Shown: positions 26,004-35,158, numbered from the stretch's first letter. The stretch is 64,000 bases of DNA from an uncultured Pelagibacteraceae bacterium (GCA_902603945.1 CACKWP010000004.1:1-64000); one strand, 5' to 3'. The notes: generated by a model not told the origin, from the letters alone. Numbers and translations: made by a program.

Positions 26004-26960
26004 ATGAAAAAAAAAATCTTTGTCACTAGGAGACTTCTTAAAGAAAATGAAGAGAAACTTAAAACTTTATTTGAAGTTACATTAAATGTAGATGATAAAA
26101 TTTATACACCAAAAGAAATCATTGATGGATCAAAAAATTATGATGGAATTTTAAGCTCAGTCACAGACCCAATAAACGCCGATACTATTTCTAAATTATC
26201 TGATTCGATTAAAATAATTGCTAATGGTGCGGTTGGTTTCGGAAATATAGATATTCAAGCTGCAAAAGAAAAAGGAATCACTGTTACAAATACACCTGAT
26301 GTTTTAACAGATGCTACAGCTGATATTCAAATATTACTTTTATTAGGTGCATCTAGAAAAGCTTATGAGGGCCGAATTGCAGCAGAAACACAAAACTGGA
26401 AATGGTCTTGGGATTTTTTATTAGGAAAACAAATGTCTAATAAAAGACTAGGAATTCTTGGTATGGGTAGAATAGGAAGAGCAGTTGCTAAAAGAGCTAA
26501 AGCTTTTAATATGGAGATACATTATCACAATAGGTCTAAACTTTCTTCAGACTTAGAGGATGGAGCGATTTATCATAAAGATTTAAAGAGTTTATTTGAA
26601 AAAAGTGAATTTTTATCGATTAATTGCCCCGCTACCCCAGAAACAAAAAACTTAATTAATAAAGAGACCTTAAGTTATTTAGAGGAAAATACAGTAATAG
26701 GTAACGCAGCAAGAGGTGATGTAGTTGATGATGATGCTATGATTGAGGCTTTGAAAAATGGAAAAGTTTTTGCTTATGGTTTAGATGTTTATAATGGTGA
26801 ACCAAAAATTCATCCTGAATATTTAAAGTTAAAAAATATTTTTTTACTACCTCATTTAGGAAGTGCTACCAAAAGGACAAGGTGGGATATGGCATATAGG
26901 GCTACAAAAAATTTGGAAGATTTTTTTTCAGGGAAAAAGCCACAGGATCAGGTAAATTAG
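26004..26960 (+). CDS. D-2-hydroxyacid dehydrogenase, glyoxylate/hydroxypyruvate reductase type
   Basis: This 318-residue NAD(P)H-dependent dehydrogenase has the Rossmann motif LGMGRIGRAVAKRAKAF and the catalytic Arg in NAARGDVVDDD. The catalytic Glu/His pair is in YNGEPKIHPE and LLPHLGSAT. It resembles GyaR-type glyoxylate reductases. It follows glcF with a one-base gap, so it should be co-expressed with glycolate oxidase. Together they could balance glycolate and glyoxylate, or reduce a related 2-oxo acid; direction and substrate are inference. Confidence 0.93.
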   Translation: MKKKIFVTRRLLKENEEKLKTLFEVTLNVDDKIYTPKEIIDGSKNYDGILSSVTDPINADTISKLSDSIKIIANGAVGFGNIDIQAAKEKGITVTNTPDVLTDATADIQILLLLGASRKAYEGRIAAETQNWKWSWDFLLGKQMSNKRLGILGMGRIGRAVAKRAKAFNMEIHYHNRSKLSSDLEDGAIYHKDLKSLFEKSEFLSINCPATPETKNLINKETLSYLEENTVIGNAARGDVVDDDAMIEALKNGKVFAYGLDVYNGEPKIHPEYLKLKNIFLLPHLGSATKRTRWDMAYRATKNLEDFFSGKKPQDQVN

Positions 26961-27065
26961 TACACCTCTAGATTGAATCTGCAATTTAAAATAATTCTAA
27001 AAAGATAGAGACTCTGATTTGAGTTTATGCTTAAATATTTCAGTTAATTAACTAACGGAGGACAT

Positions 27066-28214
27066 ATGTCAAAAATAAAAAAAGGAGTAAAAACTCCATC
27101 AAGACGTAAGTTCTTTAAAGCAGCAGCAGCTACGGGTGCTGCAGCAGCAGCAACAGTTGCAATGCCTAACGTTGCATTTGGTGCTCCGCAAACTTTAAAG
27201 ATGCAAGCGGCTTGGCCGTCAGGCGCTAACATTTTCTTTGAAATGGCTGGCGACTACGCAAAAATGGTAGGCGACATGTCTGGAGGTGAATTAAAAATTG
27301 ATCTTCAGCCAGTTGGAGCTGTAGTAAAGACTTCGGAAATTGGACAAGCAGTAAGTTCAGGTGTACTTGATATGGGACACTGGGTAACAGCTTACTGGTA
27401 TGGAAAAAATCCAGCAGCTTCTCTATTCGGTACTGGTCCGTCATACGGAATGTCATCTCAAGAAATCATGGGATGGATAGAGTATGGTGGAGGTAGAAAA
27501 CTTTATGATGAAACACTTGCAAAAGTTGGTTTCGATTATATAGGATTCTTCCACATGCCAATGCCTGCACAGCCTTTTGGATGGTTCAAAAAGAACGTAA
27601 CAAAAGTATCTGATGTAAAAGGTATGAAGTACAGAACAGTAGGATTAGCTACTAACGTATTAACAGCAATGGGAATGGTTGTAAGACAATTACCAGGTGG
27701 TGAAATTCAGCCTGCAATGAAGACAGGTTTGATTGAAGCTGCTGAGTTTAACAACCCAACATCAGACTCTCAGTTTGGTATGCAAGACGTTTCTAAGCAT
27801 TATCACTTAGGAAGCTTCCACCAATCACAAGAGATGTTTGAAATCCCAGTTAATAAGAAGACATTTAATGGATTATCGCCTAAACATCAGGCTATCCTAA
27901 AAAATGCCGCTTATGCTGCGAACAGTGATAACTACTTTAAAGCATTAGTAAGATACTCAGCTGACTTATCTAAATTGATGAACCAGCACAAAGTAAATGT
28001 GTATCAAACGTCAGATGCGATCTTAGCTCAACAATTAAAAGGTTGGGATAAAGTAATCGGAGATTTCAATAAGAAAGATCCATTCTTTAAAAAGATTGTA
28101 GACTCACAAAAAGCTTATGCTAAGAGAGTTATGAAGTACTTACTCATGAACCAACCTAATTACAAGTTGGCTTACGAGAATGAGTTCGGTTCAATAGCAA
28201 AAGTTAAAATTTAA
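27066..28214 (+). CDS. TRAP transporter substrate-binding protein (DctP/TakP type), Tat-exported
   Basis: This 382-residue periplasmic binding protein starts with a twin-arginine signal, TPSRRKFFKAAAATG followed by an Ala-rich core ending near AFGA. The mature part shows the DctP-family pattern LKMQAAWPSG, GMKYRTVGLATNVLTAMGM, RQLPGGEIQPAMKTGLIEAA and VNKKTFNGL. The conserved Arg in KYRTVG is the usual carboxylate-binding residue, so an organic acid ligand is likely. A very strong Shine-Dalgarno (GGAGG) precedes the ATG. A terminator-like hairpin separates it from the permease genes, suggesting higher expression of the binding protein. Confidence 0.94.
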   Translation: MSKIKKGVKTPSRRKFFKAAAATGAAAAATVAMPNVAFGAPQTLKMQAAWPSGANIFFEMAGDYAKMVGDMSGGELKIDLQPVGAVVKTSEIGQAVSSGVLDMGHWVTAYWYGKNPAASLFGTGPSYGMSSQEIMGWIEYGGGRKLYDETLAKVGFDYIGFFHMPMPAQPFGWFKKNVTKVSDVKGMKYRTVGLATNVLTAMGMVVRQLPGGEIQPAMKTGLIEAAEFNNPTSDSQFGMQDVSKHYHLGSFHQSQEMFEIPVNKKTFNGLSPKHQAILKNAAYAANSDNYFKALVRYSADLSKLMNQHKVNVYQTSDAILAQQLKGWDKVIGDFNKKDPFFKKIVDSQKAYAKRVMKYLLMNQPNYKLAYENEFGSIAKVKI

Positions 28215-28230
28215 TTATATTTTAAACATA

Positions 28231-28260
28231 AAAGGGGGCGTATTTGCGCCCCCTTTTTTT
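28231..28260 (+). terminator. Intrinsic terminator-like hairpin between TRAP binding protein and permease genes
   Basis: GGGGGCG (28235-28241) and CGCCCCC (28248-28254) form a perfect 7-bp GC stem with a six-base loop. It is extended by A4/T4 pairing and followed by a T6 run. In this AT-rich sequence such a GC-rich stem stands out. It lies 16 bases after the binding-protein stop and about 40 bases before dctQ, so it probably acts as a partial terminator and mRNA 3'-end stabiliser. Confidence 0.85.
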
Positions 28261-28298
28261 ATGGAAATTACAAAAAAATTAGAATAGTTTAAAATTTC

Positions 28299-28883
28299 AT
28301 GAGGGGATTTATTCATTTTGCAGATACTTTAAGCACTTCCGTTGGGAAGGCATTTTCATGGTGCATTGTGATCTTAATGGGCGGTACTTGTTATGAGGTT
28401 GTTATGGCATATGCCTTCAATGCTCCTACCTTATGGAATTTTGATTTCAGTTTACAAATGTATGGTGCGATTTTTATGATGGCAGGTGCTTACACTTTAT
28501 CTACAGAGGCCCATGTAAGAGGAGATGTAATTTACAGACTTTTTAAACCAAGAACCCAAGGTTATATTGATTTAATTTTATACTTCATATTTTTCTTTCC
28601 AGGCGTGTTAGCTTTAGCATTTTATGGTTATGAATACGCTTCACTTGCTTGGAAGATAAAAGAAACAAGTTGGAACAGCCCAGCTCAAATCCAAATTTAT
28701 ATGGCGAAATCTTTAATACCAGCCGCTGGAATTTTATTAGTTATCCAAGGTATTAGTGAAGTATGTAGAGCTATCATTTGTATTCAAACTGGGCACTGGC
28801 CAGCGCGAATGGTTGTAGCAGAGGAAACAGAAAAAATGTTAATGAGAACTTCACAAGACGAGGATCAAAAAGATGTTATTTAG
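28299..28883 (+). CDS. TRAP transporter small permease (DctQ type)
   Basis: This 194-residue membrane protein has four hydrophobic segments, about 18-38, 52-72, 90-110 and 138-160. The pattern NFDFSLQMYGAIFMMAGAYTL and EAHVRGDVIYRLF is typical of DctQ. It partners the large permease encoded next, with which it overlaps by 11 bases, and the binding protein encoded upstream of the hairpin. A family-typical role in assembling the complex is assumed. Confidence 0.92.
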   Translation: MRGFIHFADTLSTSVGKAFSWCIVILMGGTCYEVVMAYAFNAPTLWNFDFSLQMYGAIFMMAGAYTLSTEAHVRGDVIYRLFKPRTQGYIDLILYFIFFFPGVLALAFYGYEYASLAWKIKETSWNSPAQIQIYMAKSLIPAAGILLVIQGISEVCRAIICIQTGHWPARMVVAEETEKMLMRTSQDEDQKDVI

Positions 28884-30234
28884 TTTAACAAATCCTGAAA
28901 TTGCAATTTTAATGATGGGAATATTCTTATTTGCCGTGCTACTTGGATTCCCAATAGCATTTACATTAATGGCAATGGGAGTTGGTTTTGGTTATTACGC
29001 TTACTTTGATCCAACAAGGATGGAACATCTTTTAGATAATAGAATTTTCCAATTATTCGTTCAAAATACTTACACCGTTATGGATAATACAGTTTTGACC
29101 GCGGTCCCACTCTTTTTATTTATGGGGTATTTAGTTGAAAGAGCTGGAATAGTTTCAAGATTATTTTTTGCAATCAGACTAGCTTCTCATAGGTTGCCCG
29201 CTTCAATGGCAGTAGCTGCATTAGTTACTTGTGCTTTATTTTCTACAGCGACTGGAATTATCGGAGCTGTTGTAACTCTTATGGGGCTTCTTGCTTGGCC
29301 GGCGATGATCAGAGCTGGATATGATAAAAAATTTGCCTCAGGTGTAATCTGTTCTGGTGGGTGTTTAGGAATTCTTATTCCTCCAAGTATAATGTTAATT
29401 GTTTATTCAGTTATCGCACAACTTTCACCCTTACGATTATTTGCAGCAGCAATTTTTCCAGGATTATTATTAGCAGGATTATATATAGGTTATGCGGTAA
29501 CTTTAGCTTATTTTAATCCTTCGATCGCACCTAAACCACCTAAAGAAGATATTCCACCAAGATCAGAAATTCTAAAAGAGGTAATGGTTTCTTTCTTACC
29601 GCTTTTCTCTTTAATAATTTTAGTATTAGGAACTATTTTAGGAGGACTTGCAACCCCTGCAGAAGCGGCAGCTGTTGGAGCATTTGGGGCATTAGTGCTT
29701 TCATACTTTTATAAAACACTTAAGTGGAAAAATTTTAAAGAGTCGGTATTTTTAACTGCAAAAACAACTGCAATGATTATGTGGTTGTTTATTGGTTCAT
29801 GGACTTTTGCATCAGTCTTTTCCTATTTAGGCGGGCACGAAGTATTTGAGCATTTCTTTAAATCAATGAACCTACAGCCTTGGCAGTTCTTAGTAATTAC
29901 ACAAATAATAATTTTCTTACTCGGTTGGCCATTAGAGTGGACAGAGATATTAATTATTTTTGTACCAATTTTTTTACCTCTAGTAGAATTTTTTGGAGTT
30001 AACCCTTACTTTTTTGCAATGTTAATTGCATTAAATTTACAAACTTCATTTTTAACTCCACCCATGGCGATGTCCGCATACTATTTAAAAGGTGTGCAAA
30101 CTAAAAATGTAGAGTTGTTAGATATATTCAAAGGTATTATGCCTTTTTTAGGTATAGTTATATTAGCTATGTTTTTAATGTACCTCTTCCCAGGGATAGC
30201 TCTTTGGTTGCCAGATACATTATTTGCTAATTAA
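28873..30234 (+). CDS. TRAP transporter large permease (DctM type)
   Basis: This 453-residue protein has about 12 hydrophobic segments and forms the Na+-coupled transport channel. DctM features include the early GFPIAFTLMAMGVGF, AVPLFLFMGYLVERAGI, the GGCLGILIPPSIMLIVYSV motif and GTILGGLATPAEAAAVGAFGA. It completes a three-part TRAP system likely importing a carboxylate. It is followed ten bases later by an amidase gene that may act on the imported compound or a related one; that link is inference. Confidence 0.95.
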   Translation: MLFSLTNPEIAILMMGIFLFAVLLGFPIAFTLMAMGVGFGYYAYFDPTRMEHLLDNRIFQLFVQNTYTVMDNTVLTAVPLFLFMGYLVERAGIVSRLFFAIRLASHRLPASMAVAALVTCALFSTATGIIGAVVTLMGLLAWPAMIRAGYDKKFASGVICSGGCLGILIPPSIMLIVYSVIAQLSPLRLFAAAIFPGLLLAGLYIGYAVTLAYFNPSIAPKPPKEDIPPRSEILKEVMVSFLPLFSLIILVLGTILGGLATPAEAAAVGAFGALVLSYFYKTLKWKNFKESVFLTAKTTAMIMWLFIGSWTFASVFSYLGGHEVFEHFFKSMNLQPWQFLVITQIIIFLLGWPLEWTEILIIFVPIFLPLVEFFGVNPYFFAMLIALNLQTSFLTPPMAMSAYYLKGVQTKNVELLDIFKGIMPFLGIVILAMFLMYLFPGIALWLPDTLFAN

Positions 30235-30243
30235 CGAATTTAA

Positions 30244-31578
30244 ATGATAGACGTTACATCTTTAAGTGCTTACGAATTATCTCAAAAACTCCATTCAGGT
30301 GAAATATCATCTGTCGATCTCTGCGCAGCATATCTAGATAGAATAAAAAAATTTGAAAAGGATGTTCAAGCTTGGCAATTTATAGATAAAAAACTTTTAA
30401 TAGAAAAAGCTGAAGAAGCAGATACTTACAGAAAATCAGGAAAACCTCTGGGGCCACTACATGGGATGCCAGTTGCAATAAAAGATATTATTGGAACTTA
30501 TGACATGCCAACTGAATGTGGGACAGTTTTTAGAAAAAAAATGTCCAACTCACAAGATTCTGAAATTGTAAACTTACTAAAAAATTCGGGAGCAATTATA
30601 ATGGGCAAGACTGTCACTTGTGAACTTGCATACATACATCCATCCAAAACTAAAAATCCACACGATTACTCAAGAACACCAGGAGGGTCGTCAAGTGGAT
30701 CAGCAGCTGCTGTTGCAGCTCATATGGCACCTTTATCTGTTGGTTCTCAAACTGGAGGTTCAGTAATTAGGCCAGCATCATATTGTGGAGTTGTTGGCTA
30801 TAAACCCTCATATGGATTGATCTCAAGAAATGGTGTCTTAAAAGTTTCAGACAAATTAGATACAATGGGTGTATTTGGCAAAACAGTAAAAGATGTTGCC
30901 TTACTTGCTAAGTCACTAATTAGAAAAGATTTACACGATCCCTCAACAGTTTATTTTGCTGCTGAAAAGATGGTGGAGGAATGTGAGAAAGGTCCTGTTT
31001 TTGACCCTAAGTTTATTTTTTATAAAACAAAAAATTGGAAAAATATTAATAAAAAATCGCAGCAGGCTTTTGAATTTTTAGTTAAAAATTTAAAAAAGAA
31101 TATTGAGGTATTTGATACTCCATCGTATTTTGAAGATATTCCAAAGCATCATCAAATAATTCATGAAGTTGACATGGCAAATAATTTTCAAGTTTATTAT
31201 AAAAAAGATAAAACAAAACTATCAAAAGAAATGAGAGAAGCTATCGCCAGAGGATTAAAATATTCAGCAAAAGAATACGGAGACGCTGCAGATTTCATGA
31301 AGCAAAGCTATGAGTCATATAAAGAAGTTTTTGAGGACTATCATGGAATTATCACTCCTTCATCAAGCGGTGTTGCTGACAAAGGATTAAAATCTACTGG
31401 GAGTGCAGACTTTCAAAAAATTTGGACGTACCTTGGATTACCCACAATTTCATTGCCTTTACTTACAGGAGAAAATGACTTACCATTAGGTGTTCAATTA
31501 GTTGGCGATAAACTTGATGATTTAAGATTTTTAGGAACAGCTAACTGGCTTGAGAAAAATTGTAGAGATGAAGGATAA
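30244..31578 (+). CDS. Amidase signature family enzyme
   Basis: This 444-residue cytoplasmic amidohydrolase has an intact Ser-cisSer-Lys triad. The Lys is in MPVAIKDIIGTYDMP (near residue 81), the cis-Ser in PGGSSSGSAAAVAAH, and the nucleophilic Ser in SQTGGSVIRPASYCG. C-terminal GLPTISLPL and LPLGVQLVGDKLDD are typical. The substrate is unknown; GatA is unlikely given the context and the lack of gatB or gatC. It follows the TRAP permease closely, suggesting co-transcription. Confidence 0.92.
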   Translation: MIDVTSLSAYELSQKLHSGEISSVDLCAAYLDRIKKFEKDVQAWQFIDKKLLIEKAEEADTYRKSGKPLGPLHGMPVAIKDIIGTYDMPTECGTVFRKKMSNSQDSEIVNLLKNSGAIIMGKTVTCELAYIHPSKTKNPHDYSRTPGGSSSGSAAAVAAHMAPLSVGSQTGGSVIRPASYCGVVGYKPSYGLISRNGVLKVSDKLDTMGVFGKTVKDVALLAKSLIRKDLHDPSTVYFAAEKMVEECEKGPVFDPKFIFYKTKNWKNINKKSQQAFEFLVKNLKKNIEVFDTPSYFEDIPKHHQIIHEVDMANNFQVYYKKDKTKLSKEMREAIARGLKYSAKEYGDAADFMKQSYESYKEVFEDYHGIITPSSSGVADKGLKSTGSADFQKIWTYLGLPTISLPLLTGENDLPLGVQLVGDKLDDLRFLGTANWLEKNCRDEG

Positions 31579-31747
31579 AGTTACAATAATTATTGGAGTT
31601 GCGCTCTGTACCTTTTTTTTAATTGGTTTAGCAACAACATTGACTAGATCAATGATGATAGGTTTTTTTGATGTGCTTCCTGTTTATATTTTAATGGGTA
31701 TGGTAATTGTAATGATGTTCTATGAAGCCTTCATTGACAAAAAATAA
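31568..31747 (+). CDS. Small two-helix membrane protein of unknown function
   Basis: This 59-residue protein starts at the ATG at 31568, which lies inside the last codons of the amidase; the track's earlier start at 31550 overlaps more and lacks a clear advantage. Two hydrophobic helices are visible (VTIIIGVALCTFFLIGLATT and VLPVYILMGMVIVMMFYE), ending in a short charged tail IDKK. It overlaps the amidase upstream and the EamA transporter downstream by 26 bases, so it is probably translated as part of this operon. I do not recognise the family. Confidence 0.6.
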   Translation: MKDKVTIIIGVALCTFFLIGLATTLTRSMMIGFFDVLPVYILMGMVIVMMFYEAFIDKK

Positions 31748-32624
31748 TCCTTACGCTCCTTATCTACTTTTATTAATTCAGCCAATTTTTATGGCTACAA
31801 ATACTATTGTTGCAAGAGGAGGCGTAGAGTCCGTGCCTCCTATTTCATTAGCATTTTGGCGATGGTTTACAGTATTCATCATATTATTTCCTTTTTTTTT
31901 TGATGAAATTTTAAAAAGTAAAAAAGAGTTTAATAAAGAGTTTTTTAAGCTGTTTTTCTTAGGCTCAATGGGTTGTGGTATTTGTGGAGCTTTCCCAAAT
32001 CTTGCAGGAATGACAACAACAATGGCAAATATTGGTATAATCTATACATCTTCACCGGTAATAATAATTTTTTTATCAATTTTATTTTTTAAAGAAAAAA
32101 TTAATTTTTTTAGAATATTAGGTTTATTAATTTGTATTACTGGCGTTTTTACAATCATATCTAAAGGTAATTTAGATTTTTTAATAAGCCTAAATTTTAC
32201 AACAGGCGATCTATGGGTTTTGGGAGCAGCTTTAGGTTGGGCTCTTTATTCAATTTATCTATTAAATTGGAAATCAAGATTTAGTTTAATGGCCCGATTT
32301 ACTTTAATCGCCATGTTTGGATTTATATCGCTTTTCCCGTTTTTTATTTTAGAAAATATTTACTTTGCAAAGACTAACTATAATCAGACATTTTTGTTCT
32401 GGATTATATTCGCTGCTATTTCTCCTAGCATTATAGCTTTCTCTTTATATACTCGGTTACAAAAATACGTAGGCGCATCCTTTGCAGGATTTACTTTATA
32501 TTTATTTGCAGTTTATGGATCTATCTTTGGAATTATAATTTTTGAGGAACCACTTCTTAGTTTTCATTATTTAGGTGGCTTACTGGTCTTTACCGGAGTT
32601 TATTTCGCTAGGAAAAAAACATGA
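31722..32624 (+). CDS. EamA/DMT-superfamily transporter
   Basis: This 300-residue protein has about ten hydrophobic segments in two EamA repeats. Repeat one includes LIQPIFMATNTIVARGG and a Pro/Trp-containing SLAFWRWFTVF; repeat two includes GDLWVLGAALGWALYSIYL and LYTRLQKYVGASFAGF. Such proteins export or exchange metabolites such as amino acids or nucleosides. The substrate is not deducible. It overlaps the small membrane protein before it and the hydrolase after it by four bases. Confidence 0.92.
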   Translation: MKPSLTKNNPYAPYLLLLIQPIFMATNTIVARGGVESVPPISLAFWRWFTVFIILFPFFFDEILKSKKEFNKEFFKLFFLGSMGCGICGAFPNLAGMTTTMANIGIIYTSSPVIIIFLSILFFKEKINFFRILGLLICITGVFTIISKGNLDFLISLNFTTGDLWVLGAALGWALYSIYLLNWKSRFSLMARFTLIAMFGFISLFPFFILENIYFAKTNYNQTFLFWIIFAAISPSIIAFSLYTRLQKYVGASFAGFTLYLFAVYGSIFGIIIFEEPLLSFHYLGGLLVFTGVYFARKKT

Positions 32625-33424
32625 AGTATCTTTATTTAGCCTTATCATCAATTATATTAGCTTACATTGTAATTGTACTTTTTACTTATTTATACCAAAG
32701 AAAATTACTTTATCACCCAAGTGAAAATAATTATAAGGGAGATGAAATTCAATTTGAATATAAAGAAGTTTTTATTGAGGTTGATAAAGATATAAATCTT
32801 AAATCATGGTTTTTGGAAAAAGATCTAAAAAAATATAAAACAATTTTATACTTTCATGGCAATGCAGGCGATCTAACCAATAGGGTTCATAAGCTAAATG
32901 AATTAAATAAATTAAATGTAAATATTCTCATTATTTCATGGAGAGGATTTAGTGGCAATCCAGGTAAGCCTACAGAAAAAAATTTGTATAATGATGCTAA
33001 AAAAACAGTTGCATGGCTTAACGAGGCTGGAGTAAAAAATAAAAATATAATCTTATATGGCGAGTCACTTGGAACAGGTGTAGCCACAGAGTTGGGTCAG
33101 GATAATTCATTTGCAGGAATTGTTTTAGAGTCACCTTTTACTTCGATTGCTGATGCAGCAAAAATTTATTATCCTTATTTACCAATCGATTTATTAATAA
33201 AAGATAGATACGACTCTCTAAAGAAAATTAAAAATATTAATACTCCTATTTTAATTATGCATGGCAAGAAAGATGATGTTGTTCCTTTCAAAATGGGTGT
33301 AGAATTATTTGACAAGGCTAATCAACCTAAATTTAGTTATTTTTCCGAAAACGATGATCACATGATGGAATTTAATGATCAATTTATGAATTCTCTAAGA
33401 AAGTTTTTAGGTTTCGATACCTAG
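32621..33424 (+). CDS. Alpha/beta hydrolase (ABHD13/YfhR-like)
   Basis: This 267-residue protein has an N-terminal membrane anchor (LYLALSSIILAYIVIVLFTYL) and a hydrolase domain. Motifs are YFHGNAGDLTNR (oxyanion region), the nucleophile elbow YGESLGTGVATELG near residue 150, Asp in MHGKKDDVVPF and His in NDDHMMEF, so the triad is complete. The family includes membrane-bound serine hydrolases of unknown substrate. Its 3' end overlaps the convergent ftsY by 18 bases. Confidence 0.92.
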   Translation: MKYLYLALSSIILAYIVIVLFTYLYQRKLLYHPSENNYKGDEIQFEYKEVFIEVDKDINLKSWFLEKDLKKYKTILYFHGNAGDLTNRVHKLNELNKLNVNILIISWRGFSGNPGKPTEKNLYNDAKKTVAWLNEAGVKNKNIILYGESLGTGVATELGQDNSFAGIVLESPFTSIADAAKIYYPYLPIDLLIKDRYDSLKKIKNINTPILIMHGKKDDVVPFKMGVELFDKANQPKFSYFSENDDHMMEFNDQFMNSLRKFLGFDT

Positions 33425-34327
33425 TAATGCCTTTGAAAAATATTCAGCGTTAAAGGGTTGTAAGTCATCTTCTTTTTCACCCATTCCAATTGCAACTATA
33501 GGTAAATCATATTTTTTACAAATTGCTAAAACTACCCCGCCTTTTGCTGTGCTATCAAGCTTTGTAATTATAAGACCTGTAAGATTATGTATTTTACTAA
33601 ATTCTTCAACTTGATTTAATGCATTTTGCCCTGTCGTAGCATCAAGTACCAATAAAACTTCGTTTGGGAATGATTGATCAATTTTTTTTAAAACATTTAT
33701 AATTTTTTTATATTCTTCCATTAAATTCTTTTTATTTTGTAATCTTCCTGCGGTATCTATCAATGCAACATCAATTTTATTTTTTTTGGCAAATTCAGCG
33801 GTTTTAAAAGCAACAGAGGCCGGGTCACTATTAATTTCTGATTTAATTATATCTACTTTTACTTTTGCTGCCCAAACTTGCAGCTGATCTATCGCTGCTG
33901 CTCTAAAAGTATCGGCAGCTCCAAAGACAACAGATCTATTATTATCTTTAAAATACTTACCAAGTTTCCCGATACTAGTAGTTTTTCCAACGCCGTTTAC
34001 ACCAGATACAACAATTACAGCAGACTTTGCATTTCCCATCAGGCTAAGATCTTTCTCGTACTTTTGAAGATTAATTGCTAATTTATCCGCTATTAGTTTT
34101 AAAATTTCTTTATGATTGTCTAATTTTTTATCAACTTTAAAGTTTTCAAAATCTTTTCTTAGTTCTTTTGCAACTTCTACTCCCGCATCAGATGTAATAA
34201 TTAATTCTTCAAATTCTGTAAGAACATTTTCATCAATTTTTTTTTTGGAAAATATATTTTTAAAGCCAGTAGAGAGCCCGTCCGAACTCTTACCTAGTCC
34301 TATTTTAAATTTATCAAATAAACCCAT
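33407..34327 (-). CDS. ftsY: Signal recognition particle receptor FtsY
   Basis: FtsY is the SRP receptor GTPase that docks ribosome-nascent chain-Ffh complexes at the inner membrane. The 306-residue protein has a short N-terminal part, without the long acidic A domain of E. coli FtsY, then the NG domain. Motifs are GVNGVGKTTSIGKLG (G1), GAADTFRAAAIDQL, LIDTAGRLQNK (G3), ITKLDSTAKGG (G4) and AIGMGEKEDDLQPF. It follows dapF with no gap and lies back to back with the ffh region. Confidence 0.97.
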   Translation of the reverse strand: MGLFDKFKIGLGKSSDGLSTGFKNIFSKKKIDENVLTEFEELIITSDAGVEVAKELRKDFENFKVDKKLDNHKEILKLIADKLAINLQKYEKDLSLMGNAKSAVIVVSGVNGVGKTTSIGKLGKYFKDNNRSVVFGAADTFRAAAIDQLQVWAAKVKVDIIKSEINSDPASVAFKTAEFAKKNKIDVALIDTAGRLQNKKNLMEEYKKIINVLKKIDQSFPNEVLLVLDATTGQNALNQVEEFSKIHNLTGLIITKLDSTAKGGVVLAICKKYDLPIVAIGMGEKEDDLQPFNAEYFSKALLGIET

Positions 34328-35158
34328 TTAGATTTCAAGTCTAGTATGTTTTACTTCTGAAACTGGACCTCTCATAAATATATTAAGATTTGTATCAATT
34401 TTAATATTTAAACTTCCTTCTTCAAATTTAATATTGATATCATTTTTAGTTAATTTTTTGATAAACGCTGTAACAGCAGTAGCACAGGCAGCTGTTCCAC
34501 ATGCTTTTGTTAATCCCGCACCTCGCTCCCAAACATTTACAGTGATGTTATTTTCGTCGTCTATCTGAGCAAAAGTAACATTGGTTCTCTCAGGAAATAA
34601 TTCATGATTCTCTATTTTTGGCCCCAATATTTTTAGATCATATTTAAAACAATCTTTAACAAAAAAAACTATATGAGGGTTCCCCACGTTGAGGCTAAAT
34701 CCATCAGTGAATTCTTTACCATCAATATCAAGAGTTATATTTTTGTGATCTAACTTTTCTTTTAATGGAATTTTATTCCACTCAAATATAGGTTTCCCCA
34801 TTTCCAGTTGAACATCGGACTCCCCAACAATTTTTGCATTAAGCAACCTATTATTTGTTTTTAATTTAATTTCTTTATTGTTCAAATCTTTGCTTAACAA
34901 GTAAGCCACGCATCTACTTCCATTTCCACATGCACTTACCTCTCCTCCATCTGAATTAAAAATGGTTATTGGAAAAGTATTATTAATTTCTTTTTCAATA
35001 AATATAATTTGATCAAATTCAATATTACGATGAAAAGACTTAAGATTTCCTAAATGAATTATTTTTTCTTTTGTTATATTTATAAATTTTTCCCTTCTAT
35101 CTATGATAATAAATCTGTTACCTAAACCATCCATTCTAAAAGCATTAATCAAAGGCAT
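34328..35158 (-). CDS. dapF: Diaminopimelate epimerase
   Basis: DapF converts LL- to meso-diaminopimelate for lysine and peptidoglycan. The 276-residue protein has both catalytic cysteines: GEVSACGNGSRCVAYLL (near residue 75) and GLTKACGTAACATAVTAF (near residue 220), plus FRMDGLGNRFIIID at the start and LNVGNPHIVFFV. It is contiguous with ftsY downstream and divergent from ffh across the structured leader. In this frame the start ATG at 35156-35158 is unambiguous. Confidence 0.97.
   Translation of the reverse strand: MPLINAFRMDGLGNRFIIIDRREKFINITKEKIIHLGNLKSFHRNIEFDQIIFIEKEINNTFPITIFNSDGGEVSACGNGSRCVAYLLSKDLNNKEIKLKTNNRLLNAKIVGESDVQLEMGKPIFEWNKIPLKEKLDHKNITLDIDGKEFTDGFSLNVGNPHIVFFVKDCFKYDLKILGPKIENHELFPERTNVTFAQIDDENNITVNVWERGAGLTKACGTAACATAVTAFIKKLTKNDINIKFEEGSLNIKIDTNLNIFMRGPVSEVKHTRLEI

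Noticed and set aside
30244-31578. Amidase as GatA (Glu-tRNA amidotransferase A)
   Set aside because: The gene follows a TRAP permease without gatB or gatC nearby; generic amidase is safer.
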